Assembly: GCA_020635175.1 (NCBI GenBank)
Contig: JACKAH010000003.1
Location: 77,742-141,741, forward strand
Direction of reading: 5' to 3'
Source of the DNA: Deltaproteobacteria bacterium
GTDB lineage: Bacteria; Bdellovibrionota_C; UBA2361; J135
Length of the DNA stretch: 64,000 nucleotides
The notes beneath the pieces were generated by a model, which made no database searches, was not told the DNA's origin, and worked only from the letters and a program-made list of their open reading frames with translations. The position numbers and the translations under genes are program-made. Positions 28,093 through 34,824 of this stretch are shown in pieces (position 1 is the first letter of the stretch; each line of letters starts with the position of its first letter).

Positions 28093-28983
28093 ATGGAAAC
28101 AGAGCAAAGACAAAACGAAAAATTCGATATCTCAGAGCAAAACTGCGCTAATACAATTTATACTGTTGATTCCTTCGCGAATGGAATCTCATTCGGGAGT
28201 CAACAAGTTGATCCAAACCTCGATCCACGCTCAGAATTTTCTCTACCAATTTATGATGAGAGAGATGTAATTAGGCTCAGACGCCGTTACGCACTTAAGG
28301 AGAAAAACCCTCTATCTCAGTTAGAGCTCCAATTAATGAATCTGTCCAGAAAAGGGATCTTAGGCCGTTCCCACATAATCTTCGGTACTACAACAGATCC
28401 CTTTTTCCCTTTTGATAGCAAGTTTGATGCGAGCATGAAGTTTCTCAATATCTTTGAGAAATATACACCGGGTCATTTAACAATTCAGACTCGTTCTCCG
28501 CTGCTAGTTATCGCTATTCCTGTCTTAGCTAAGCTAGGGAAGCGTATTTCGGTAACTATCGGCATAGAAACAAATGATGAGGATTCAGTCCGAAAATACA
28601 CCCCAAATTTTCCAAGAGCTGAAGAACGTCTCAAAGCTGCACGCGCACTACGAAGGTTCGGTATCGAGGTAACTCTACAGGTCAGCCCAGTACTCCCTTA
28701 CGGTGACTGGAGAGAAGATGCATCCGAGTTTGCTGAGGCATTGGTAGGAGCATCAGATTACATCTATATCGAACCTTTTATTTCTTCAAAAGAGGAACGC
28801 TCTTACTTAGTCAACGGCTCGTTGCTGGGGAAAGCGTTAGCACAAAACAAAAAGTATCATTGGCTGCGACATGACAGTGCTCAACCTTTGTACGATGCTG
28901 TTGAGATGCTTGCGCCTGAAAAGCTCGAGCGACCTGTTCGTTCGCATAATCAGGAAAAGCAGATGTCGTTCTTTGCCGCATGA
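28093..28983 (+). CDS. SPL/COG1533-like radical SAM barrel protein without the iron-sulfur cysteine motif
   Basis: 296 residues. The central part matches the spore-photoproduct-lyase-like radical SAM family: FGTTTDPFFPFD (98-109; cf. lGtvTDpYqPaE), HLTIQTRSPLLV (128-139; cf. iiTKS.litRD), ISVTIGIET, then the Arg/Leu helix RLKAARALRRFGIEVTLQVSPVLPYGD. The CxxxCxxC that holds the 4Fe-4S cluster, expected before residue 60, is absent: the whole protein has one cysteine, C18. It should therefore not perform radical SAM chemistry. ATG is preceded by GAGGA. Standalone gene. Confidence 0.7.
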   Translation: METEQRQNEKFDISEQNCANTIYTVDSFANGISFGSQQVDPNLDPRSEFSLPIYDERDVIRLRRRYALKEKNPLSQLELQLMNLSRKGILGRSHIIFGTTTDPFFPFDSKFDASMKFLNIFEKYTPGHLTIQTRSPLLVIAIPVLAKLGKRISVTIGIETNDEDSVRKYTPNFPRAEERLKAARALRRFGIEVTLQVSPVLPYGDWREDASEFAEALVGASDYIYIEPFISSKEERSYLVNGSLLGKALAQNKKYHWLRHDSAQPLYDAVEMLAPEKLERPVRSHNQEKQMSFFAA

Positions 28984-28994
28984 AAATTTAGTAA

Positions 28995-29109
28995 GATTGC
29001 TGCAAAACTAATTTCTCACTCACTAGTCTCGGCTATAACAGTGCATCGCTTTGCGATACACTGTTGCTAGCCTGCGAGACGTTCGCTGTGAAATTGTTTT
29101 TACGCAATC
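28995..29109. repeat. Long imperfect inverted repeat (MITE-like or terminator) between SPL-like gene and thiolase
   Basis: About 115 bases fold as one interrupted hairpin: GATTGC (28995-29000) with GCAATC (29104-29109); AATTTC (29010-29015) with GAAATT (29090-29095); and a strong inner stem, AACAGTG-C-ATCGC (29037-29049) with GCGAT-A-CACTGTT (29053-29065), loop TTT. No transposase is nearby. The rest of this 261-base gap shows no gene. Confidence 0.6.
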
Positions 29110-29244
29110 AAACTAAATTTTTGCTGACCTTGTGAGCCTCTGTCGCCGAGCATAGTTATTCTTAAGGCATTAGAATCAGAAAAATCTTGCTGCCGGACAG
29201 TTACTAGACAATACTATCCCTGTCTAAATCACAGGAGAGCCCAC

Positions 29245-30489
29245 ATGGAAAGGGTAGCAATAATCGGCGGAACTCGAACCCCATTTGTTAAAGCTGGCAG
29301 TGCGTTTGCAAAACATACAGCTTTAGATATGGCTAAGCATTCAGTTACAAGTCTTGTTAAAAAGTTAGAACTTAAACCAGATGGTATTGATGAGTTGATC
29401 TATAGCTCTGTGCTGCTTGATCCACGTTTGCCAAACTTTGCGCGTGAAATTGTCCTACGGACAGATCTGCCAAACAGCATTAATGCGCACTTTGTATCTA
29501 ACAACTGTATTAGTGGTTTAGTTGCACTAAACTTTCTTTCTGATGGAATTAAAACTGGAAGGATAAAGTGCGGAATTGGTGGAGGTGTAGAGAGTATGTC
29601 ACTTCCAACTCTGACCATGAACCCAAAAGGGGAGCGTTGGTTTATTAATCTATCTAGAGCTAGAAGCATGGGACAGAAGTTGAGCTTGCTTGCAAAATTT
29701 CGTCCTGGATTTTTAGCACCGAGACCTCCTAGTCCTAAAGAGCCATCTACAGGCCTTACTATGGGGCAGCATATGGAGATCACTGCACAGAAGTTAGCAA
29801 TTCCTAGAGCTGAGCAAGATAAGATTGCATACAATAGTCATATCAATGCAGCCCAGGCACAAAGCTCTAATTTCTTAGCAGAGGAGATCTCTGCCTTAGA
29901 TGGAGTTGCGCAGGATAATATTATTCGAGCAAATACTTCGATTGAAAAACTGGCTACGTTAAAACCGGTCTTTGAACGAAGTGACAAGGGTACACTCACG
30001 GCTGGTAATTCAAGTCCACTAACGGATGGAGCTTCTGCCGTTTGTTTGATGTCTGAATCAAGGGCAAAGGCTGAAGGTCGTAAGATTTTGGCCTTCATTG
30101 AGGCGATTGAATTCTCGGCAGTTGATCCAAATGATGGATTATTGATGGCCCCGGCTTTGGCTTTGCCGAGATTGCTTAGAAACAATAACTTAAAAGTTTC
30201 TGATATCGACCTTTTTGAAATTCATGAGGCATTTGCTGCTCAGGTCCTAGCTAACATGCAAGCATGGGAGCAGGGTTTTTTAGGAGAAGCGCCTATCGGT
30301 CGTTTGGATCAATCTAAAGTCAATATTAATGGTGGTTCTATCGCTATTGGCCATCCGTTCGCTGCAACAGGTGGCAGACTAATTACTTCTTTAGCTCATT
30401 CCCTTCAGAGAAATGGGGCTGATAGAGGGGTGATAAGCGTCTGTGCAGCCGGTGCCATGGCTGCTGCCGTATTATTATCAAAAGAATAA
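29245..30489 (+). CDS. fadI: Acetyl-CoA acyltransferase / 3-ketoacyl-CoA thiolase (FadI-like)
   Basis: 414 residues of the thiolase superfamily: nucleophile Cys in SNNCISGLVALN (C88), the EIHEAFAAQ segment, IGHPFAATGGR with the catalytic His and the second Cys in VCAAGAMAAA. Cleaves 3-ketoacyl-CoA with CoA in beta-oxidation, or condenses acetyl-CoA. The length and the internal SLLAKFRPGFLAPRPPSPKEP loop resemble the trifunctional-complex FadI type; a biosynthetic role is not excluded. No FadJ partner is adjacent. Confidence 0.88.
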   Translation: MERVAIIGGTRTPFVKAGSAFAKHTALDMAKHSVTSLVKKLELKPDGIDELIYSSVLLDPRLPNFAREIVLRTDLPNSINAHFVSNNCISGLVALNFLSDGIKTGRIKCGIGGGVESMSLPTLTMNPKGERWFINLSRARSMGQKLSLLAKFRPGFLAPRPPSPKEPSTGLTMGQHMEITAQKLAIPRAEQDKIAYNSHINAAQAQSSNFLAEEISALDGVAQDNIIRANTSIEKLATLKPVFERSDKGTLTAGNSSPLTDGASAVCLMSESRAKAEGRKILAFIEAIEFSAVDPNDGLLMAPALALPRLLRNNNLKVSDIDLFEIHEAFAAQVLANMQAWEQGFLGEAPIGRLDQSKVNINGGSIAIGHPFAATGGRLITSLAHSLQRNGADRGVISVCAAGAMAAAVLLSKE

Positions 30490-30499
30490 ATCTCTCATA

Positions 30500-30546
30500 A
30501 AAGGGGACAGTTCCTATTTTGCTGAGAAATAGGAACTGTCCCCTTT
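30500..30546. repeat. REP-like palindrome downstream of thiolase gene
   Basis: AAAGGGGACAGTTCCTATTT (30500-30519) and its exact complement (30527-30546) form a perfect 20-bp stem with a 7-base loop. The opening AAGGGGAC and closing GTCCCCTT are shared with the palindrome at 43078-43126. Similar palindromes are scattered in many genomes and associated with REP-associated tyrosine transposases (family knowledge); none is in this window. It lies exactly at the left edge of the GC-rich island. Confidence 0.85.
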
Positions 30547-30555
30547 AAATGGTGA

Positions 30556-30604
30556 GTGGGGGGATCTCCCATTGATGCTTGCTGCACCAGAGAGATCCCC
30601 CCAC
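30556..30604 (-). terminator. GC-rich hairpin at the end of the HMGL-like gene
   Basis: GTGGGGGGATCTC (30556-30568) and GAGATCCCCCCAC (30592-30604) form a perfect 13-bp stem with a 23-base loop, about 70 bases past the stop codon on the minus strand. No clear T-run follows. GC-rich terminators lacking a T-run are common in Actinobacteria, so this probably travelled with the gene. Confidence 0.5.
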
Positions 30605-30675
30605 GTTGTTGTTCGCCACGAACCTTCGACCTCATCCCCCGCAGGGAGGATTCAGTCAGAAACCGCAGAGAGGGC

Positions 30676-31956
30676 TCAGGCCTGGGCGGGGTGCTCGCTC
30701 AGCGCAGACCGCACCTCGTCATCCGTGAGCATCCGGCCGACCTGCTGGGCTCGGCTGATCACTGCAGCGCAGGCCTCATCGCTCGGGACTTCGAGTCCGA
30801 GCTGACTCGCGAAGAAGCGCACGTTGCTCCTGCCGCTCATCGGCGTCACCACGATCTCGTGATCGCGTCCGACCAGGGCAGCCGGCACACCGGAGTAGAC
30901 CAGGTCACGTAGTTCGGGGTTGCCTGCCGCCTTGATGATCGCCGCGGCATGCACGCCGGTGCCGGTCTTGAACGCGTCACCACCGATCACCGGCAAGCTG
31001 TGGGTGATCGGAACGCCGAGGATCCGGGAGGCAGTCTGGCAGTAGGTCTGCAGTCCGGTCAGCTCCCGCTCCCAGAACCCCATCAGCGCGAGGTTCGCCA
31101 GGAGCAGCTCGGTCTCCAGGTTGCCCGAGCGCTCACCGACACCGAGGGCGCAGCTGTGGATGCGGCTGGCTCCGCACTCGAGCGCCATCAGGGCGTTGGC
31201 CAGGGCCAGCCCACGATCGCGGTGACCGTGCCAGTCGATCTCGATGTCCTCGTAGCCATTGCGCTCGAGGAAGTTGATGACCCAGGCCATCAGGTTCCGG
31301 ACACCGCGCGGACCGACCCGTCCACAGGTGTCACACAACACGAGTCGCTTGCAGCCGTTCTGGATCGCCGCGTTGAAGAGCACCTCCAGATCGCCGGGAT
31401 GAGAGCCGGTGGTGTCCTCAGTGACGAAGGGGAGATCGACGTTGAGCACCCGTGCGCTCTGCTGCGCATCGACGACCTGAGCGACGAGTCGGCTGAGATC
31501 CCAGTCCTCGACCTGCTGTCGGATGCGAGAAGAGCCGAGGAAGCCATAGCCCTGAAGTCTGATGCCGTGACGGTCCTGCAGCGCGGCGACGGTATCGACA
31601 TGCTTGGCGAGCTGGAAGATGGCGAGGCCCGGCACGTGGGTCCATCCGGCACGCACATGCTCAGCGAGCAGCGCGCTGATAGCGACCGTGTTCGCGCCGT
31701 CGAGCCCATCGACGGGCAGCCCGTAGTCGACGGAGTGGATCCCGAGACCCTCCATCAGGCCGAGAAGCTCGATGCGCTCAGCGACAGAAGGCATCGTGAT
31801 GCTCGGGTTCTGGCAGCCGTCGCGGATCGTCTCCTCGAAGATCTCGATAGATGGATCTTCGGCGAAGGTGACGAACCTTGGATCAGCAGGTTGCTTGCTG
31901 TCCCAGGGATAGATCAGATCTGCTGGTTGCAGACCGCTCAATCGGTCGTGAGTCAT
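30676..31956 (-). CDS. HMGL-like / 2-isopropylmalate synthase-like DRE-TIM metallolyase, foreign origin
   Basis: 426 residues. The N-terminal TIM barrel shows EETIRDGCQNP (cf. DttLRDGeQ, with Arg-Asp for metal and catalysis), LVLCDTCGRVGP and the metal-binding DWHGHRDRGLALANA; GVGERSGN follows. A C-terminal part (GDAFKTGTGVHAAAIIKAAG; IVVTPMSGRSNV) is LeuA-/homocitrate-synthase-like. It probably makes a Claisen condensation of a 2-oxo acid with an acyl-CoA; the substrate is unknown. Codon use is strongly GC-biased, Actinobacteria-like. No metabolic partner is adjacent. Confidence 0.8.
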   Translation of the reverse strand: MTHDRLSGLQPADLIYPWDSKQPADPRFVTFAEDPSIEIFEETIRDGCQNPSITMPSVAERIELLGLMEGLGIHSVDYGLPVDGLDGANTVAISALLAEHVRAGWTHVPGLAIFQLAKHVDTVAALQDRHGIRLQGYGFLGSSRIRQQVEDWDLSRLVAQVVDAQQSARVLNVDLPFVTEDTTGSHPGDLEVLFNAAIQNGCKRLVLCDTCGRVGPRGVRNLMAWVINFLERNGYEDIEIDWHGHRDRGLALANALMALECGASRIHSCALGVGERSGNLETELLLANLALMGFWERELTGLQTYCQTASRILGVPITHSLPVIGGDAFKTGTGVHAAAIIKAAGNPELRDLVYSGVPAALVGRDHEIVVTPMSGRSNVRFFASQLGLEVPSDEACAAVISRAQQVGRMLTDDEVRSALSEHPAQA

Positions 31957-32347
31957 GGGAAGTGATACCTTCTCTCTCTGAAGGGGAAGCTAGGTGGGCA
32001 CCTAGCGGGACGAAAAAACATAGGCGAAACGAACAATGGCTAATATAAATCAGTAATAACCATCAATCGTTGCTCCTTTATCTTGGCGAACTACTCTCTA
32101 GATTTGGATTTTTAAAACAGTGGATAATATCCTTATTCCTTGCGCTGGATCAAATTTATACCACTCTAAAGGTCTTAATATCTTTAGACATAGCGTGGAT
32201 TTCAAAGAGAAATAGAGACTATTAATTCTCAGATAGCCTAGGCCGAAAATCAGAAGGGAATATATAGCGATGAGGATTTTTGAGTCCCCGTGCTCTCCCG
32301 TACTACGTAAGCACTGAAGAACACGGGGTTATGTCAGAAATAATGGC
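31957..32347. other. Intergenic region, right boundary of the island
   Basis: No gene. Contains a perfect 8-bp hairpin GCTAGGTG/CACCTAGC (31989-32006) in the leader of the HMGL-like gene, then AT-rich host sequence. CCCCGTG (32286-32292) and CACGGGG (32322-32328) form a stem with a long loop, lying just beyond the stop of the minus-strand lipoprotein gene; possibly its terminator, but without a T-run. Confidence 0.5.
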
Positions 32348-32764
32348 TTAATAATATGGATCTTGGTTTTTGTTTGAACCGCGATCATCATAACGATCAT
32401 ATCCACCACGATTTCCAGAAGAGTCACTGTTTTGTTGACGTCTTAACTCTTCAAGCTCACGTCTTTGTCTCTGAAGCTCTTCATCTTGTCTTCTAAGTCT
32501 CTCTTCTTGTGAACGTGTTGTTTGCTCTTGCTTATCAGCTTGGCCACCAAGTAATCCTCCACCTAGTAAACCTGATGCAGCTCCAATTGCAATACCAGCT
32601 CCAGTGTGACCAGTCTCATGACCAATAATAGCTCCAAGACCTGCACCAAGTGCACCACCTGTTAGTGCGCCAGATTCGGTATTACTCATTTGGTTATTAC
32701 CGGAACAACCGAGTATAAATAGTGAGAGTGCTATACTAGCAGTAAGTGTCACTGTGCATTTCAT
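32348..32764 (-). CDS. Glycine-zipper lipoprotein
   Basis: 138 residues. Signal peptide with lipobox LGC (C20 in LFILGCSGN), then a glycine-zipper segment (GALTGGALGAGLGAIIGHETG and GAASGLLGGGLLGG, about 32-75) typical of YMGG-like/SlyB-like outer-membrane lipoproteins, a charged Glu/Arg/Gln coiled coil and a Gly/Asp/Tyr-rich disordered tail. AAGGA precedes the ATG. It probably sits in the outer or inner membrane; role unknown. Confidence 0.85.
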   Translation of the reverse strand: MKCTVTLTASIALSLFILGCSGNNQMSNTESGALTGGALGAGLGAIIGHETGHTGAGIAIGAASGLLGGGLLGGQADKQEQTTRSQEERLRRQDEELQRQRRELEELRRQQNSDSSGNRGGYDRYDDRGSNKNQDPYY

Positions 32765-32924
32765 TATTAGAAATCCTTAAAAATTTAAGAGTAAAAGTTC
32801 AGTATTAAGTATACATAAAGCACTAAAAAAATGACAATTAGAAGTAAAATCTTCAAAAAAATACCCCTGTAACTTCCTGAAAATACATAGAAATTCAAAA
32901 AAATTCCAAATTCATGATTTTTTG

Positions 32925-32954
32925 CTCAAGAACGTAAAGTACCTGACCGTTACT
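32925..32954 (+). promoter_or_regulatory. Putative sigma-28 (FliA) promoter of flagellin 1
   Basis: CTCAAG (32925-32930) and CCGTTACT (32947-32954) are separated by 16 bases. Exactly the same pair with the same spacing lies upstream of flagellin 2. The form resembles flagellar sigma-28 promoters (TCAA/TAAA and GCCGATAA-like), allowing for lineage variation. The leader would be about 185 bases. Confidence 0.6.
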
Positions 32955-33090
32955 CACATTAAGCGAGTTAGTTGTTGATGTTTTTGAGTGGTCTTGCGCA
33001 TGGAAGCCAGCCGTACTTTTTCCTGCCTAAAGATCCCTTTTTTAAAAAATGAATTTAGTCACAGCGGGTGTGTAACGACAACGCGAGGAT

Positions 33091-33140
33091 GATTGTCAAA
33101 TGGACTGACAATCTAACTAAATTCGTAACTTCACGGAGGA
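33091..33140 (+). promoter_or_regulatory. GGA-loop hairpin and ribosome binding site in the flagellin 1 leader (CsrA-like sites)
   Basis: GATTGTCA (33091-33098) and TGACAATC (33106-33113) form a perfect 8-bp stem with loop AATGGAC containing GGA. GGAGGA at 33135-33140 is the ribosome binding site. A hairpin with GGA in the loop followed by a second GGA in the Shine-Dalgarno sequence is the CsrA target layout known from the Bacillus hag mRNA. Confidence 0.5.
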
Positions 33141-33147
33141 ACGAAAA

Positions 33148-34008
33148 ATGCCTGTAACCTTAGGATCGAATATATTGTCCCTCAACTCCCAGAGGAGATT
33201 GAGTGAGACAACCGACAAGCTAGGGAGCATCTATGAGAAATTGAGTTCTGGTCAGAGAATCAGCCGAGCTCGAGACGATGGTGCCGGTCTAGCAATCGCA
33301 GAAAACCTTAAAGCTGACCAACGTATTGCTACCGTTGCGATAAGAAACGCAAACGACGGTATCTCAATCGTTGCAATCACAGACTCAGCTCTTGAGCAGA
33401 TTGGTAATACTCTTACCCGTCTAGCAGAGCTTGCTGAGCAGTCGGCAAACGGTATCTTTACACCACAACAACGTTCAGCACTTCAGAACGAGTTCGTCGC
33501 TCTGAGTTCAGAAATTGAGCGTATTGCGGTAACAACAAATTTTAACGGAGTGGCACTGCTCTCTGGTAATGCGACTGTAGCGTTCCAGGTTGGTTTTGAT
33601 AACCAATCAACATCGCTCATCTCGTATAACGGAGTGGCGGGTACGCTAGCCTCACTAGGGCTTGCTACAACTGGCTCATCCAATCTTAACTTTTCAATCA
33701 ACGCCTCAACAGCTGCGGCTGGTCAGAGTGCTGCTCAAGCTGCTCTTCAAGCAGTTAAAGCGGCGATTTCATCTCTGAACACCAACCGTGGTACGCTTGG
33801 TGCGGCTGAAGCTCGACTAAACGTTGCTATTAGTAACCTATCTGTAGCACGTGAGAACTTCGCAGCTGCGGAAAGCCGTATCCGAGATGTTGACGTAGCG
33901 CAAGCTGCTGCTGAATTGACAAGAATCTCGATTCTACAGCAGGCTGGAGCATCTGTGCTAGCACAGGCTAACCAGCAGCCGTCAATCGCGCTACAGCTAC
34001 TAGGATAA
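33148..34008 (+). CDS. fliC: Flagellin (copy 1)
   Basis: 286 residues, a short flagellin with both conserved ends: N-terminal D0/D1 (NILSLNSQRRLSETTDKL, YEKLSSGQRISRARDDGAGLAIAENL) and C-terminal D1/D0 (SNLSVARENFAAAESRIRDVDVAQAAAELTRISILQQAG). The variable middle (about 150-200) is very short, so the filament subunit lacks large outer domains. It shares promoter elements with the second flagellin. Polymerises into the filament outside the cell. Confidence 0.97.
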   Translation: MPVTLGSNILSLNSQRRLSETTDKLGSIYEKLSSGQRISRARDDGAGLAIAENLKADQRIATVAIRNANDGISIVAITDSALEQIGNTLTRLAELAEQSANGIFTPQQRSALQNEFVALSSEIERIAVTTNFNGVALLSGNATVAFQVGFDNQSTSLISYNGVAGTLASLGLATTGSSNLNFSINASTAAAGQSAAQAALQAVKAAISSLNTNRGTLGAAEARLNVAISNLSVARENFAAAESRIRDVDVAQAAAELTRISILQQAGASVLAQANQQPSIALQLLG

Positions 34009-34108
34009 CATCCGAGTAAACTTGTTCCTCTACGTGTGATGTAGGGCGACTTTGAGAGCTTCGAGGGATTAGGCCCCCTCGAAGCCGACGCCGCCCACGT
34101 ACGTCCAC

Positions 34109-34191
34109 TGGTAGGAGAGGTAGGTAAGCCGGGTTTTTTTGGAACTGGCTATCATTCGGGAAAACCCGGGTTACATACCTCGCAACTACCA
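34109..34191 (+). repeat. Long imperfect hairpin after flagellin 1
   Basis: TGGTAG (34109-34114) pairs with CTACCA (34186-34191); inside, AGGTA pairs with TACCT and the CCGGGTTTT arm with AAAACCCGGG around 34129-34170. It lies between the flagellin 1 stop and the terminator, so it would be part of the mRNA 3' end and could protect it from exonucleases. Confidence 0.6.
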
Positions 34192-34193
34192 GC

Positions 34194-34256
34194 AGTTTCA
34201 GAGGAGATAAGAGCTCGGATTGCCCCGACGGCTCTTATCTCTCTGAAACTTTTTTT
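34194..34256 (+). terminator. Intrinsic terminator of flagellin 1
   Basis: AGTTTCAGAGGAGATAAGAGC (minus its last base, 34194-34213) pairs with GCTCTTATCTCTCTGAAACT (34231-34250) in a long stem with few mismatches. Seven T (34250-34256) follow. A strong rho-independent terminator, which means flagellin 2 needs its own promoter. Confidence 0.9.
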
Positions 34257-34423
34257 GATTTTGCCTATGAAACCCTCTCACAAGCCTTCTAGATTCTGTC
34301 CTTATATATACAATGACTTTTCAAATCACTTTTTATCTTAATCTCAGTCTTTGTCTTTTTCTCAGTTAGTTAGTCAATCATGAGCGCCAAGACCATGACC
34401 AAGATGGAGAGATTGTACTCATT

Positions 34424-34566
34424 CTGTCATCACGAGGAGTCAGTCGTAGCTCAGGCGGAGACAGACGACGTGGTGATCTGTTCTGATGAGAACTTAGCTC
34501 AAATATAGAGGAGATCATCACGTCGTCATTATTCAAAAAATTTCATAATGACTCCTCATGATTCTG
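34424..34566. repeat. Head-to-head pair of palindromic repeats (locus 1)
   Basis: Copy A (34424-34480, plus) runs from CTGTCATCACGAGGAGTC to GACGACGTGGTGATCTG. Copy B (34512-34566, minus) is diverged: read on the minus strand it has TCATGAGGAGTCATTATG and then TAATGACGACGTGATGATCT. Each copy can fold on itself because its two ends are complementary (ATCAC/GTGAT). The same repeat recurs at 45073-45200. Confidence 0.7.
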
Positions 34567-34610
34567 TAGTTTGTGCAGAATTTTAGTAAAAATTCTGCCA
34601 AACTACAGAA
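34562..34610. repeat. Strong hairpin upstream of flagellin 2 promoter
   Basis: TTCTGTAGTTTGTGCAGAA plus TTTT (34562-34584) pairs with AAAATTCTGCC followed by AAACTACAGAA (34589-34610); a single-base bulge interrupts a 22-bp match; loop 4 bases. It lies between the palindromic repeats and the sigma-28-like promoter and could isolate the promoter from upstream transcription. Confidence 0.75.
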
Positions 34611-34634
34611 CTTTAGGGTTTGGTTCATTTTTTT

Positions 34635-34664
34635 CTCAAGTATGAGTGATCCACTGCCGTTACT
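34635..34664 (+). promoter_or_regulatory. Putative sigma-28 (FliA) promoter of flagellin 2
   Basis: CTCAAG (34635-34640), 16 bases, CCGTTACT (34657-34664): identical elements and spacing to those upstream of flagellin 1, while the 16 spacer bases differ. Conservation of only the two boxes supports a shared sigma factor. Leader about 155 bases. Confidence 0.6.
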
Positions 34665-34773
34665 GATTATAGCTGATAAATGTGTGTGTGGTGAGTCTGG
34701 TAATCCAAATTCATTACAGTACCAATTTTCCTGTTCGTAGTTTGTGCGGGCAAGAAGTGTGTGTGTTAGCTCT

Positions 34774-34817
34774 AGAGTCGAAGGAACGACTCTGGTTTAA
34801 ATAAGACTCAAGGAGGA
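34774..34817 (+). promoter_or_regulatory. GGA-loop hairpin and ribosome binding site in the flagellin 2 leader (CsrA-like sites)
   Basis: AGAGTCG (34774-34780) and CGACTCT (34787-34793) form a perfect stem around loop AAGGAA. AGGAGGA (34811-34817) is the ribosome binding site. The stem sequence is unrelated to that in the flagellin 1 leader, but structure, GGA loop and distance to the binding site (17 versus 21 bases) are alike. Confidence 0.5.
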
Positions 34818-34824
34818 AGTTAAA

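Larger units (their letters stand above)
30547..32010. other. GC-rich foreign island
   Basis: From about 30547 to 32010 the sequence changes to roughly 60-65% GC by eye, with G/C-ending codons, unlike the AT-rich codons on both sides. It contains one gene and two GC-rich hairpins. Left edge: the REP-like palindrome. Right edge: return to AT-rich sequence near 32010. No target-site duplication or transposase was found, so the transfer mechanism is unknown, and an assembly chimera must also be considered. Confidence 0.8.
34009..34824. other. 816-base intergenic region between flagellin genes
   Basis: No gene. From left to right it holds a long imperfect hairpin (34109-34191), an intrinsic terminator (34194-34256), a pyrimidine-rich spacer, a head-to-head pair of palindromic repeats (34424-34566), a strong hairpin (34562-34610), the sigma-28-like promoter (34635-34664) and the GGA-loop leader hairpin (34774-34793). 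Confidence 0.7.

Noticed and set aside
30556..30912. 118-codon plus-strand open frame at the left end of the GC-rich island
   Set aside because: Antisense to the HMGL-like gene and its terminator hairpin; no ribosome binding site and no recognisable motif.
30949..31965. 338-codon plus-strand open frame opposite the HMGL-like gene
   Set aside because: High GC removes stop codons on the antisense strand; the frame has no motif and low plausibility, while the minus strand has clear HMGL/LeuA motifs.
34440..34460. tRNA D-arm-like string GTAGCTCAGGCGG
   Set aside because: No acceptor stem, anticodon or T-loop around it; it lies in the loop of the palindromic repeat.
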